Shown: positions 18,464-28,257, numbered from the stretch's first letter. The stretch: DNA of 64,000 nucleotides from an uncultured Duncaniella sp. (GCF_910577345.1 NZ_CAJTMT010000013.1:25463-89462), one strand, 5' to 3'. Notes: generated from the letters alone by a model not told the origin. Program-made: numbers and translations.

Positions 18464-19114
18464 TTAGTTGCCGGCGTTGGCCTGAGCACCACGGGCTGCA
18501 CGAGTGAGCTGCACAGCGCAGACAACGGCATTCTTGGCGTTCATGAGTTCAAGACCATCGAAGTGGAGTTCACCAATCTGGAGGGTCTTGCCGAGACCGA
18601 GATGGTCAACGTTGATGACAACGCGCTCGGGAATTTCGGTATAGATAGCCTTAACACGGATTTTCTTCATAGAGAGGGTGAGCTTACCACCGGCCTTAAC
18701 ACCTTCGGCGTGGCCTTCGAGCTTAACGGGAACCTCGATAGCAACGGGCTTCTTGTCGTTGACTTCGAGAAGGTCGATATGGAGGATCTGATCCTTCACG
18801 GGGTGGAACTGGATGTCCTTGAGGACAGCCATGCGGGTCTCACCATTGACAGTAAGTTCGATAGCGTAAATATCGGGAGTGTAAACCAGCTTGCGGACAG
18901 CGTCCTGAGTCACTGCGAGATCGGTAGTGATGAGGCCCTTGCCATTGCCGATTTCAACTACTTTTTCACCGGGTTTGAGTTCCTTGTCGTAAGGAAGAGT
19001 GATAACGTCACCGCCATTGAGGACAACGGGGATTTTGTTTTCTTTGCGGAGGGCCTGAGCAGCCTTCTTGCCGAGGTCAGTACGGGGCTCGGCGGTCAGT
19101 TGAAATGTCTTCAT
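18464..19114 (-). CDS. rplY: 50S ribosomal protein L25, general stress Ctc form
   Basis: 216 residues, the long (Ctc/TL5) form with an N-terminal 5S-rRNA-binding L25 domain (about 1-95) and a C-terminal beta domain (about 96-190). It ends in an Ala/Gly-rich tail (ARGAQANAGN). Motifs such as RTDLGKKAAQALRKENKIP and FHPVKDQILHIDLLEV are typical. The protein binds 5S rRNA in the large subunit. A minus-strand -7 box (TAACTTTG at 19210-19217) precedes it. It is upstream of pth and the Hsp15 gene. Confidence 0.95.
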   Translation of the reverse strand: MKTFQLTAEPRTDLGKKAAQALRKENKIPVVLNGGDVITLPYDKELKPGEKVVEIGNGKGLITTDLAVTQDAVRKLVYTPDIYAIELTVNGETRMAVLKDIQFHPVKDQILHIDLLEVNDKKPVAIEVPVKLEGHAEGVKAGGKLTLSMKKIRVKAIYTEIPERVVINVDHLGLGKTLQIGELHFDGLELMNAKNAVVCAVQLTRAARGAQANAGN

Positions 19115-19486
19115 TTCTGATTGGATTTTTTAAATTGTGTTACTCAAAATTAAGTTGTAATTTGATTGCTCCTTAATTTCCCATCACACGGGATGCTAAA
19201 AAGCGACTGCAAAGTTACGAAAATTTCCTGCTCCACAACCATCCGCTTCACAAACTTTAACTAAAAATCGCAACTGCACATAATAAAATACTCCACCCTA
19301 TTGCTTAACTTTGCGTCGGACAATATTTTAACCCACCCTTATCACTCCGAATTGTCAGCCAACCATTTCTCATTGATGGATTGACCTCAGACATCAGCCG
19401 GGAGGCCATAAAACCTCTCCGCGCAATGCCCACGCAAATAATCCTCACAAACTAAAATCAACCCAAAGCCATCACTCCCCAAAATC
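19115..19486. other. Gene-free divergent promoter region
   Basis: Between rplY (minus) and a lipoprotein gene (plus). It holds a minus-strand -7 box TAACTTTG (19210-19217) for rplY and a plus-strand TAACTTTG at 19306-19313 that could serve the lipoprotein gene, leaving a long leader of about 165 bases. I see no coding frame or structured RNA in the rest. Confidence 0.5.
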
Positions 19487-19942
19487 ATGAAACGCCCGAT
19501 TATCCTCACATTAACTCTCCTTATCGCCCTCATCCTCCCGTCTTCCTGTCAAGACGACGACATGTTTGACGACCGTGGCGACATATTCATGAACCTGACA
19601 TCAGTGACATGGTTCACCGAAACCAGCGGCCGTCTCCCCGACCGCCGTGAATTCTACGCCTGCGACTACTGGGACTTTTTCGGTGACGGAACCGGAGTGT
19701 GGGAATCATATTATGAAGAAGAAGGCTTCCCGCCACGAGAGCTGCGCTGCTACTTCGACTGGGACTTCACTCCCGAGGACTATTCAATCATCAGCCTCTA
19801 CCTCCCCGGCGTGGGAGAAGAATACTGGATGATCGACCGCCTCACGCCCACCATCTTCTCAGCCTACGTCTCCCAATTCGACCCCAACTACACCCCCGAC
19901 CCACCCCACGACTACCAAATCCTCTACGCTCTCCAAGACTGA
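19487..19942 (+). CDS. Surface lipoprotein of unknown function
   Basis: 151 residues. A lipoprotein signal ends at LPSSC (Cys21), followed by QDDDMFDD. The acidic run right after the Cys fits the Bacteroidetes lipoprotein export signal, so surface exposure is likely. The mature part is very acidic and aromatic (many Trp, Tyr and Phe), with alternating strand-like segments (YDYWDFFGDGTGVWE, YFDWDF), similar to small beta-rich lipocalin-like lipoproteins of Bacteroidetes. I cannot name the family. It stands alone and ends at a 24-bp hairpin. Confidence 0.8.
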   Translation: MKRPIILTLTLLIALILPSSCQDDDMFDDRGDIFMNLTSVTWFTETSGRLPDRREFYACDYWDFFGDGTGVWESYYEEEGFPPRELRCYFDWDFTPEDYSIISLYLPGVGEEYWMIDRLTPTIFSAYVSQFDPNYTPDPPHDYQILYALQD

Positions 19943-19998
19943 CCATCTATCAGAGAACATAATTATTGCTCCACGATTAAAAATCAAAAACAAGACTA

Positions 19999-20053
19999 TT
20001 GACTGAAATAAATGAGCATACAAACCCGGTGTATGCTCATTTATTTCAGTCAA
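19999..20053. terminator. 24-bp perfect hairpin between convergent genes
   Basis: Arms 19999-20022 and 20030-20053 are perfect reverse complements over 24 bp with a 7-base loop (20023-20029). It lies between the lipoprotein gene (plus) and the histidine phosphatase gene (minus). With A/T-rich flanks it should stop transcription from both sides. Confidence 0.8.
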
Positions 20054-20085
20054 CTAATTTTCATATATTCATCCATGTGAATACA

Positions 20086-21384
20086 TCAGGGAATGGATTC
20101 GTAGGCGCGGAGGGTTTGTTCGAAGCGGTCGGCGAGGTCCGACATTTTGTAGAGGCCGTCGGAGTTTTTGTTCATGCCTTTTAGGGATAGGGAATAGACC
20201 TGCGGGGGATTGTTGAGGTCGAGCAGCTCCATGTCGCGCAACTGGTCAACCGTCTGATAGACGAGGTTGAGGTCGGCATATTCCTCTCCGTCGGGACCGA
20301 CAAATTTCTCAATCACGAGTTTCGACCCGATTGGAGTTTTCTTCTCTATCGCGTCAGGCAGTTCATATTCCTCGACACCGAGCGCGGTCGCAACACTCGA
20401 AAGATTGCTGTCATGACCGACAAGGAAGGTGAATTTGCGGTCCGGTGAACGGAGTTCGTCATACATATATTGGATAAGAGGATGCGAAACGTTGACCGCT
20501 ACTATCGGGGCTGTGAACAATACGTCCTGATAGACATCCTTGACATGCGCCAGGCGTTCCCAATCCTTACGGGTGAGATTGTGGCCGAATGCTGCTTTCA
20601 GCGTGTCCGGTTCCTCGTAATATTGAAGGATGAAGGCATCGCTTGCCGAATTCAGTTCCTTCAATGCCGAACCGGCCTTCATCGACGGCTCCGCCCACTT
20701 TTCAAGCACGATTTCAGTGTTGTAGTTGTCAAGGGCCTTAAGTTTCGGGTCGTTCGATTTGGCCATAGGTGAATCTTTCACGTCAAGCACCTCCGTCATG
20801 AGGGCATAGTCGGGAGCAATGGCCTCGTTTATTCCGACGATTCCCTTTTCACCGCCCATTGCGTTTATCTGTCTCATTGCCTCTGCCACAAATTCAGGGC
20901 TGACTTTGGTCAGTTGCGGATTGAACAGCGGATCCATCTTGCTCGGTGTGTAGCGGTGATTGACCTTGACACCTCCGACAGGCATGAAGCCTGACGAAAA
21001 ATATTGCGCGGTGGCTATGCAACGCTGCATGGAGTTGGCAATCACGTTGAGGTCATCGGCCGTCGGGACGTAGTTTTCGGGAAACATTCCGGCATCAACG
21101 AGCCATTTGCGGAAATACTGTCCCATCATTGTTTCGAGTGCACCGCCACGCGATGTAAGCTCGCTTTTCCCGGCACTCCAGTCGGTCCATTTATGCGGTG
21201 TCATGCGCCCAAGGTCGCTCTTACTGTCGGAAAGCGGCGAACGGATGTTGTGACGGCTGAGGACCACCACTTCCTTAAGCTGATACTTGTCTTTGAATTC
21301 TTTGCTTCTCTGGGCTTGCGCCTCGACCATACCGGGAACGCTCAGCAGCATCAATGCGATGACTGACGGAAACAGACATTTCAT
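20086..21384 (-). CDS. Secreted histidine acid phosphatase (phytase / glucose-1-phosphatase branch)
   Basis: 432 residues from the ATG at 21384, where a signal peptide begins (ending about AQAQ). The catalytic histidine is in VVLSRHNIRSPLS (an RHxxRxP motif near mature residue 25), and the proton donor is in FLVGHDSNLSSVATALG (a HD pair). These are hallmarks of branch-2 histidine phosphatases such as AppA phytase and Agp glucose-1-phosphatase, which release phosphate in the periplasm. The exact substrate is not fixed by the motifs. The gene is monocistronic, between two strong terminators. Confidence 0.88.
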   Translation of the reverse strand: MKCLFPSVIALMLLSVPGMVEAQAQRSKEFKDKYQLKEVVVLSRHNIRSPLSDSKSDLGRMTPHKWTDWSAGKSELTSRGGALETMMGQYFRKWLVDAGMFPENYVPTADDLNVIANSMQRCIATAQYFSSGFMPVGGVKVNHRYTPSKMDPLFNPQLTKVSPEFVAEAMRQINAMGGEKGIVGINEAIAPDYALMTEVLDVKDSPMAKSNDPKLKALDNYNTEIVLEKWAEPSMKAGSALKELNSASDAFILQYYEEPDTLKAAFGHNLTRKDWERLAHVKDVYQDVLFTAPIVAVNVSHPLIQYMYDELRSPDRKFTFLVGHDSNLSSVATALGVEEYELPDAIEKKTPIGSKLVIEKFVGPDGEEYADLNLVYQTVDQLRDMELLDLNNPPQVYSLSLKGMNKNSDGLYKMSDLADRFEQTLRAYESIP

Positions 21385-21574
21385 AATGGATAGATTTTGT
21401 TGGTGGAAAGTGTGGCGGAATTTATTCCGCACCAAGCTTCGTCAGACTCCGCCACACCTCCGGATTGTAGGTAAGAAGATAATGTAATAAGTATTAAAGA
21501 ATGGCGATGTGTTGTCACCGTCACATAAAATCAACACCATCGGGAGCAACAAGGTTCGACAAAAACACACAAAA

Positions 21575-21611
21575 GCCCCACACATCACTGAAATCAGTCG
21601 ATGTGCGGGGC
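21575..21611 (-). terminator. Rho-independent terminator of the receptor-lipoprotein operon
   Basis: A 12-bp GC-rich stem (21575-21586 with 21600-21611, one mismatch) is followed on the minus strand by a T-rich run (TTTTGTGTGTTTTTG). It lies 45 bases past the stop of the lipoprotein gene. Confidence 0.8.
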
Positions 21612-21655
21612 AATAGTGAATCAATTTGTGAACAGACGTTCACATATCAATCTTT

Positions 21656-23698
21656 TTACCAGTCGGCATCCTGTCCGTCCTCAACCCATGTACTGCTCTT
21701 GTACTTGAACTGACCGGGACCTGAAACAACGTAGACAATGGTTGTTTCAACGGCAGCTCCGTCATAGGCAGTGAAGTTGATGGTATATGTAACTTCCATT
21801 CCCTCAACGGGAGCAGCATCGGGATAAAGGATTCCGAGTGCGCCGGGCATACTTTCGGTTGAGAAACGCTTCTTGATGAGAAGCATGATTTCGTCATCCG
21901 ACATTCCGTCATAACCGTCATATCCTTCAGGAGCATTGTTCTTGGCGGTTGTCGCGCGGACATCGACATTGCCATAATATGCTGATGCTCCCGAGTAGAA
22001 CTCAGCATTGTTGCGATAGTCAATGAAGGGAGGACCGGGACGCTCACCATTGGCGGGAGTTGCATCAGGATAGAGTTTCTTAGTCACATTGTCAAACACC
22101 CAGTTTACACATGCCATGTAATAAGTATAGCTGGGGTCAGTATTGCGGGCGTAGGGCAAAGTAACAACAACAGAGGGATTGTAAGCCCAGTTTCCGTTCT
22201 GCTTGGTGAACTGATCAGTGGTAGCTCCGGTGTTTTGAGCCCATTCGCCGTTCGCCTTGAAGAACTCGGTTGCACGGAAATCGGTGGTAGTACCGTCATA
22301 GTACTTGTAAACTACGATTTCAGCTGCATCATCGGCTGCATAGGGGAACTTCTGAGCAAGGTAGACAGGAAGAAGCTCCTGGGGAAGAATTCCGCTTAGA
22401 TTGCCGTATGACTGTCCCATTGCAGTGTAGTCGGCAGGCTGAAGCACTACCATTGCAGATGAAGGCACAACCCATTCGCTGCCGTTAAACAAATAAAGTG
22501 CATTGAGCTGAGTAGTGGGTACCTGAGCGGCAGGTGCACGGTGCACGGGAGATTTTGAAGGTTTGGGACCCACAACAACGCGGACATTCTTCAACTCCCA
22601 TGTTCCTGCTTTTGTAGCAGTACTTTTATAGCAAAATCCAATTTGGACTGACTTGCCATTATAAGCGGACAAGTCAATGTCGCCGGATGAAAACCATGGA
22701 TTCCATCCCATTGAAGTAGGCATATTAGCGAGATTCAATTTAACCCACTGTCCACCTTCTTCACGGATATTCACTGTCGCCTCTTCGGCAGCAACATCAA
22801 GAGAGCTGAAGAAATTCCATACCTGATCAAATGTCAGGACAGCATTTGTAGTAGCTCCAAGTTTGATGACAGGTGAAATAAGCCACGATTCCGTATCATA
22901 ATTTACTTTTGAAATGTAACCGGTAGCTTTCATATAATGATAGGATGCATCATGTGACCATACAGCTTTCACTCCTTCAGGAAGAACAGTATTCTCAATA
23001 GTAAATCCCTCCATATCGTCAGCAAAAGTCTGATCAAGATAGATACCGTCAGCAGGCTCATCCGAATCATCTCCACCAACATTTCCAAACACAGGGTTTG
23101 TAGAAGCCTCGTTGTATGTAACCACAGCATAGTTGCCGCTCACGGCATCAGGCAATGCGGATTTCAGAATCTCAGGAAGATTTGCATCAGCAGGACATAC
23201 AGGAGCGAAACCACTGATGAAATCTTCTTCACTGCCCCAGGCGATTTGATAATCAGCCTCTTTCAACCGATACGACAATACATTGCCAGCCTTATTGATA
23301 GCCTTGACCTCCTCGGGCTGATTGGTCGAGAGGTTGTAGGTCACCTTAACCGATGAACCGTTGTTCATCGAGAAATAAGGGAAGGATGAATTGGCTAAAA
23401 GCGCGGGAAGATACAGACGTGCGTCGGCCTCTGATGCAAAAGCTCCGTTGGTGCCGATTGCAGCGAGAGCAGCGACAGCTTCCTCTCCGGCTGCCTGAGC
23501 AAGCGATTTGTTTGTTGAATTTGATGCGATGGTCGCATAGTCGGCAGCAGTCAGCGTGTAGTTGACGGTCTCGACTTTCGAGTATGACGGCGGAACTTCG
23601 AAGCCGTCAAGCTTGTCGTTCCACTCGTTTTCGTCGCAGCCTGACAGCACAAGAGCGAACCCTGCTGCCAATAATGTATATTTAAATGAAATATTCAT
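21656..23698 (-). CDS. Outer-membrane lipoprotein with choice-of-anchor J-like domain, receptor partner
   Basis: 680 residues. A lipoprotein signal ends at VLSGC (Cys21), followed by DENEWNDK, which suits surface export. An N-terminal helical part (about 40-140) precedes a beta-rich domain at about 225-395 that starts LDQTFADDMEGFTIEN and has SWLISPVIKL and LTFDQVW, as in choice-of-anchor J / cleaved-adhesin domains. The C-terminal part (about 410-680) has repeated W-V-P-style strands. It is 36 bases downstream of the TonB-dependent receptor, so it is probably its surface partner in place of a SusD protein. The ligand is unknown. Confidence 0.75.
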   Translation of the reverse strand: MNISFKYTLLAAGFALVLSGCDENEWNDKLDGFEVPPSYSKVETVNYTLTAADYATIASNSTNKSLAQAAGEEAVAALAAIGTNGAFASEADARLYLPALLANSSFPYFSMNNGSSVKVTYNLSTNQPEEVKAINKAGNVLSYRLKEADYQIAWGSEEDFISGFAPVCPADANLPEILKSALPDAVSGNYAVVTYNEASTNPVFGNVGGDDSDEPADGIYLDQTFADDMEGFTIENTVLPEGVKAVWSHDASYHYMKATGYISKVNYDTESWLISPVIKLGATTNAVLTFDQVWNFFSSLDVAAEEATVNIREEGGQWVKLNLANMPTSMGWNPWFSSGDIDLSAYNGKSVQIGFCYKSTATKAGTWELKNVRVVVGPKPSKSPVHRAPAAQVPTTQLNALYLFNGSEWVVPSSAMVVLQPADYTAMGQSYGNLSGILPQELLPVYLAQKFPYAADDAAEIVVYKYYDGTTTDFRATEFFKANGEWAQNTGATTDQFTKQNGNWAYNPSVVVTLPYARNTDPSYTYYMACVNWVFDNVTKKLYPDATPANGERPGPPFIDYRNNAEFYSGASAYYGNVDVRATTAKNNAPEGYDGYDGMSDDEIMLLIKKRFSTESMPGALGILYPDAAPVEGMEVTYTINFTAYDGAAVETTIVYVVSGPGQFKYKSSTWVEDGQDADW

Positions 23699-23734
23699 AT
23701 CTGAAATTAACTTGATAACTGTGACTGTTGATAA

Positions 23735-26455
23735 TTAAAATTTCACTTTCAGACGCAGAGCGTAAGTGCGGCCGAACGAATAGAACACACGGAATGCATT
23801 GTCCCAAGCACCATCCTTACCGGAAGCTGTGTAGGCATCCATGACATAGTTGTAGTCAAAGAGGTTGTAGACGTTGCCGAAGAGAGTTGCATCAAGTCCG
23901 CCGATATTGAAGTTGTAGCTTGCTGAAAGGTCAAACTGATTGCCCCAGGGAATTCTCCAGGGAGATGCGACATTGATGACAGCACCGGGAGCGTAGTCGC
24001 TCGAAGAAATCGAGTAATCGCTATAGTTGCGTGCATTGAAAGTCCAGTCGAGGCCGACACGCCATCCCTTGAGGGGCTTGACATTCAGACCGAGATAGCC
24101 GGTTGTCTGGGCAGAACCACCGACCTTACGACCCTTCTGGTTGAGGGTTGCGTATGCATGGTCAGCAGCATAGATACCCGATGCGATAGCACCATCCTTG
24201 GTGTTCTGGATAGGCTGACCGTAGGCATTGTAGAAATAGCCCTTGGTGTTGCTGTCCCAGATCCAGTCGCCGACAGAGAGCATACCGTTGACGTCAAGCC
24301 AACGGAAAGGCTTATAGACGAAGTTCAATTCGACACCCATGTGGCGGGCATCCACGCCTTCCATGTTGAAGAAGTACTTCGTACCGTCGGAAAGTTCGCT
24401 CGAACGTGTGGCAGTCTTGTCCATCCATTTTGTGTAGTAACCGTTGACAGTAGCGGTGAAGATGGGAGAATGATACTCATAGCCAACTTCGATTGAGCCG
24501 ACCTTCTCGTTAACGGCGTTGGGGTTTGTTGCATTTGATGTTGCAGCCTGAAGGAAAGCACCGCCTGAGAAGAAAGGTGCACGGGTGATATAACCGCCAT
24601 TGAAATAGATGTTGTTGTGACGGTCAATGTTGTAGTTCGCACCACCCTTGATTGTTCCGGCCATGAAGCTGACGCGCTCTGATTTCTCATGCTGCTTGTC
24701 ATAGTAGAGGAAGTCCTTACGCCAATAAGTGGTATTCGAAACAGAACCGGCAAGGACGGTGGTCAGCTTATTGTCAAACATCGAATATTCGAGCTGAGCG
24801 AAAGCGCCTTCCTGAGCGGTGTAACCGTTGTAGTTACGGTAAACCACGTCACCGACACCAAGTTTCTGGTATTTCCAGTTGGGATCTGCAGCAGCCGCAT
24901 TGTTGGCTGCGAGGACACCCTTACGGGTGCTGTCGTCCATATAGTACTCACCGCTGTAGAGGTCAACGATGGTATTCTTGTGATAACCGATGTAGTAACG
25001 CATATCGATACCGGCAGTAAGATTGAGATTCTTGAGAAGCTCGTTCTTGTAGGTAGACACAAGACCATACCAGTTGTGGCTGTTGCCGGACTTGGCCATA
25101 ATCATGTTAGAACCGGTTGTCGAGGCGATATTCATCTCCTGAATGGCAGCATAGTCAAACGTACCGTCGGCACGGCGGAAAAGAGTATTCAGATTACCGT
25201 TGCTTGAACCGTACCAGCTTGAATATGAAAGGGAGTTGCCGTTGTAGGTACCACGGCCCTGACCGCTGTAACCATAACCGGAAGCGATGCTGACATAGAC
25301 AGCGGATGAGAGTGATGACTTCTCATTGATTTGCCAGATATGATTGAGCGAAATCTGAGGTTTGTGGTAAACATTTTTGTTCGATGAACGCACCTGACCG
25401 TCCATATCATAACCGAAGGTCGGATTGTACTTATACATGCTTTCACCGTCCATATAGTTCTTCACGCCCTGCCATCCTTCGATAGTCAGACCGTCCTGCG
25501 AAGAACGCTTATAGTGGGTCTGGGGTGAACCGAAAGCGGTCAATGAGAGCTGATGCTTGTCGTTGATACGTTTTGAGATGTTAAGGAAGTAGGTGTATGC
25601 ATTGAAGTTGGTACCCTGCACATAACCGTCGCCCCATTTACGCGCACCGAGCAAAGTCACAGCCCAACCGTTCTTTGTAACACCTGTCGAAACAGAGAAA
25701 CCGATGTGGTTGAGACCGTCATTACCCATTCCATAGAAGACGTTACCGCCTCTCTTCACGTCAAGAGACTTGGTTGTGATATTGATGGTACCTCCGACAG
25801 AGGGAACCGACACGATTGCTGCACCAAGACCACGCTGAGTCTGCATTGAAGCTGTCACATCGGAGAGGCCGGCCCAGTTTGACCAATAGATACCACCCCA
25901 CTCCATATCGTTGACGGGAATACCGTTGATAAGGGCAGCAACGTTTTCGCTCTTGAATCCGCGCATGTTGATTTTGGCATCGCCGTAGCCACCGCCATCC
26001 TTGGTTGCCCAGACACCGGGGGTTGTCTTGAGGACTTCAGGAAATTCCTGATTTCCAAGTTTCGTTTCAATAGTGGCTGCATCAACAGTCGCAATAGCCA
26101 CCGGGGTGCGGCGGGTGCGGGCGATTGACTGGGTCACGACCACGTCCTGAAGCATCTGTGATTCGACTTCCATCGAAACTTCGCCGAGGTTTGAAGCGGC
26201 TTTGAGGTTGAGAGGTTTGTAGCCGATGTAGTTGACATGGATTTCCTTCCCCTTGGGGACATTCAGAGAAAAACGCCCGTCGACATCGGTTGTTGCCACG
26301 ATTTTAGTGCCGGGGACCGTGATGGTGGCACCGATAATCGGTTCGCCATCTTCACCGACCAACACACCGCTGCACTTGATGTCATCCGGGGCAGCCATAG
26401 CTGACATACACGTCAGCACGACGGCTGCTGCTAAGAGAATGAGTCTCCTAATCAT
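23735..26455 (-). CDS. TonB-dependent receptor with carboxypeptidase-like N-terminal domain
   Basis: 906 residues. Signal peptide (about 1-21), then a CarboxypepD_reg-like beta-sandwich (about 28-105: GVLVGEDGEPIIGATI, DGRFSLNVPKG, VNYIGYK). Next come a plug domain (about 110-230, with NMRGFKSENVAALINGIPVNDMEWGG on both sides of the receptor signature) and a 22-strand barrel ending in an aromatic RLKVKF. It takes up a large ligand across the outer membrane, powered by TonB. It lacks the SusC-specific length (about 1000 residues) and has no SusD neighbour; a 680-residue lipoprotein follows. The substrate cannot be read from the sequence. Confidence 0.9.
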   Translation of the reverse strand: MIRRLILLAAAVVLTCMSAMAAPDDIKCSGVLVGEDGEPIIGATITVPGTKIVATTDVDGRFSLNVPKGKEIHVNYIGYKPLNLKAASNLGEVSMEVESQMLQDVVVTQSIARTRRTPVAIATVDAATIETKLGNQEFPEVLKTTPGVWATKDGGGYGDAKINMRGFKSENVAALINGIPVNDMEWGGIYWSNWAGLSDVTASMQTQRGLGAAIVSVPSVGGTINITTKSLDVKRGGNVFYGMGNDGLNHIGFSVSTGVTKNGWAVTLLGARKWGDGYVQGTNFNAYTYFLNISKRINDKHQLSLTAFGSPQTHYKRSSQDGLTIEGWQGVKNYMDGESMYKYNPTFGYDMDGQVRSSNKNVYHKPQISLNHIWQINEKSSLSSAVYVSIASGYGYSGQGRGTYNGNSLSYSSWYGSSNGNLNTLFRRADGTFDYAAIQEMNIASTTGSNMIMAKSGNSHNWYGLVSTYKNELLKNLNLTAGIDMRYYIGYHKNTIVDLYSGEYYMDDSTRKGVLAANNAAAADPNWKYQKLGVGDVVYRNYNGYTAQEGAFAQLEYSMFDNKLTTVLAGSVSNTTYWRKDFLYYDKQHEKSERVSFMAGTIKGGANYNIDRHNNIYFNGGYITRAPFFSGGAFLQAATSNATNPNAVNEKVGSIEVGYEYHSPIFTATVNGYYTKWMDKTATRSSELSDGTKYFFNMEGVDARHMGVELNFVYKPFRWLDVNGMLSVGDWIWDSNTKGYFYNAYGQPIQNTKDGAIASGIYAADHAYATLNQKGRKVGGSAQTTGYLGLNVKPLKGWRVGLDWTFNARNYSDYSISSSDYAPGAVINVASPWRIPWGNQFDLSASYNFNIGGLDATLFGNVYNLFDYNYVMDAYTASGKDGAWDNAFRVFYSFGRTYALRLKVKF

Positions 26456-26806
26456 AGAACTTGATTGATTAGATTGTGAATAATTGATTGGATAGTTTAT
26501 TTAACAATAATTGATTTTTCTGTTTATAAATAGTTGAATATCAGCAGACGGCATTGCCGTCTGCATGAGCACGGTTCAAGGTTAATCAATCATACCGGAC
26601 AGTAAAGAACAGCCATCAAGGCCTTTTCTTCCCGGCTACGCTTTGAAACTTTTTACAAATGTACCGATTATTTGGGAATTAATGTTAAAGAATCTTGTTA
26701 AATATTTACTTTGCAACCAAAAATTCATCTGAAAGGCCCCGCGGAAGCCACTCCATTTTGCATTTCTCGGTTTTTATCACTAAGTTTGCCGACAGATTTT
26801 TCACAG
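26456..26806. other. Divergent intergenic region between the receptor and merR-like genes
   Basis: Contains a minus-strand -7 box TACATTTG at 26656-26663, about 200 bases before the receptor start, and the merR promoter at 26757-26788. No coding frame is convincing. The long receptor leader is AT-rich, with no riboswitch I can recognise. Confidence 0.5.
26757..26788 (+). promoter_or_regulatory. Bacteroidetes-type promoter for the merR-like/mltG unit
   Basis: TTTG at 26757-26760, a 20-base spacer and TAAGTTTG at 26781-26788. The predicted transcript start is near 26795, leaving about 12 bases before the ATG at 26807; this supports that start over the longer open frame. Confidence 0.75.
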
Positions 26807-27142
26807 ATGGACAGCACAAGCAAACGATATTATAAAATCAGCGAGGTCTCGGAAATGGTGGGGCTTCCGATGTCGACACTGCGGTATTGGGAATCATATT
26901 TTCCCGCCATACATCCGCAGAGAAACGACCGTGGCACCCGCTTCTACACCCCGCGCGACGTCGAGACCATCCGCATGGTTGCATATATGGTGAACGACAA
27001 GGGAATGAAGCTTGAAGCTGTCCGCGAAGAGCTGAAACGCAACCGCGACGGTGTGACAAAGAAGTTCGAGACTGTCGAACGTCTCAAGAAAGTAAGAAAC
27101 CGCCTGCAGGAAATGCTTGACTCGCTCCACAAACTGCGCTGA
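26807..27142 (+). CDS. MerR-family transcriptional regulator
   Basis: 111 residues from the ATG at 26807, just downstream of a good promoter; the upstream extension is not conserved-looking. A winged-helix MerR domain fills residues about 5-75 (YYKISEVSEMVGLPMSTLRYWE, then RGTRFYTPRDVETI). The C-terminal helix (about 76-111) is the dimerisation coiled coil. There is no cysteine-rich ligand domain, so the effector is not evident. It sits three bases upstream of mltG and is surely co-transcribed; this pair is common in Bacteroidales. Confidence 0.9.
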   Translation: MDSTSKRYYKISEVSEMVGLPMSTLRYWESYFPAIHPQRNDRGTRFYTPRDVETIRMVAYMVNDKGMKLEAVREELKRNRDGVTKKFETVERLKKVRNRLQEMLDSLHKLR

Positions 27143-27145
27143 CAA

Positions 27146-28219
27146 ATGGCAAAGAAACAATCATCAAATTCCGGAAACAAAAAGAAGAAACAACAGTCGT
27201 GGATCTATCGTCACTCGCTTGGCATACTGATAGCGGTGATAGCTGTTTTCGTAAGTGTATTGTCGGTACTCGCATTCGCGTTCATCCCCTACTCCGGCAA
27301 TGACGGTGAAAGCGAGTGGATCTATATTCCCAAAGAGATTTCACAGACAGCCGTGAGGGACTCGATGAAATCAAGCCTCGGCTCGTCGATGGGAACCCGC
27401 GTCTATCTCCTCTGGAAACTCATGGGCGGAAGCGCCGACAAATCGCAGGGTGCCTACAAGGTTTCGCCCGGACAGAGCGCACTCAACATCAGCCGCAGGG
27501 TGGCACACGGACGGCAGACTCCGGTGGATGTGCGCTTCAACGGGACACGCACAATGGAACAGCTCTCGCAGCGCATAGCCTCGCAACTCCAATGCACCCC
27601 GCAGGAATTTCTTGAAGCTTGCGAGGAGGTACTGCCCGACAGTGGTTTCTCACGCCCCAACTATCCCGCAGCCTTTATTCCCGACAGCTATGAGTTCTAC
27701 TGGAGCGCATCGCCGCGCAATATAGTGCGTCGTCTGCTCGACTACCGCAACAGGTTCTGGAACAAGGAGCGACGCGAGAAGGCCGCCGCTCTCGGACTGC
27801 GCCCCACCGAAGTGGCCACCCTCGCTTCAATTGTCGAGGAGGAAACCGCCAAGGCTGACGAGAAGCCCAAAGTGGCACGCCTCTATCTCAACCGCATCAA
27901 CAAAGGGATAAAATTGCAGGCCGACCCGACTGTCAAGTTTGCCACAGGCGATTTCACATTGCGCCGCATCACCGGCAAGCATCTCGCAACAGAGTCGCCT
28001 TACAACACCTATAAGGTCAACGGCCTCCCCCCCGGCCCTATCCGCGTCCCGGCAGGAGCTACAATAGATGCAGTGCTCAACGCTCCGAAGCATGATTATA
28101 TATATATATGTGCGAAGGAGGATTTCTCAGGCTACCACAATTTCGCTTCGGACTACGCTACCCATCTGGCCAACGCCCGACGCTATCAGGCCGAGCTCAA
28201 CCGCCGTGGAATAAAATAG
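27146..28219 (+). CDS. mltG: Endolytic murein transglycosylase
   Basis: 357 residues. A Lys-rich cytoplasmic start (KKQSSNSGNKKKKQQ) precedes one membrane helix (about 27-50) and a periplasmic YceG/MltG domain. Catalytic features include LASIVEEETAK (Glu near residue 232) and the closing PYNTYKVNGLPPGPIRVPAG and YIYICAKEDFSGYHNFA motifs. MltG cuts nascent glycan strands near the divisome or elongasome and sets their length. It overlaps no gene; an inverted repeat follows 38 bases after the stop. Confidence 0.94.
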   Translation: MAKKQSSNSGNKKKKQQSWIYRHSLGILIAVIAVFVSVLSVLAFAFIPYSGNDGESEWIYIPKEISQTAVRDSMKSSLGSSMGTRVYLLWKLMGGSADKSQGAYKVSPGQSALNISRRVAHGRQTPVDVRFNGTRTMEQLSQRIASQLQCTPQEFLEACEEVLPDSGFSRPNYPAAFIPDSYEFYWSASPRNIVRRLLDYRNRFWNKERREKAAALGLRPTEVATLASIVEEETAKADEKPKVARLYLNRINKGIKLQADPTVKFATGDFTLRRITGKHLATESPYNTYKVNGLPPGPIRVPAGATIDAVLNAPKHDYIYICAKEDFSGYHNFASDYATHLANARRYQAELNRRGIK

Positions 28220-28257
28220 GAGCTGCATCAAATCAACACAAAAGATACAAAAGAGAT

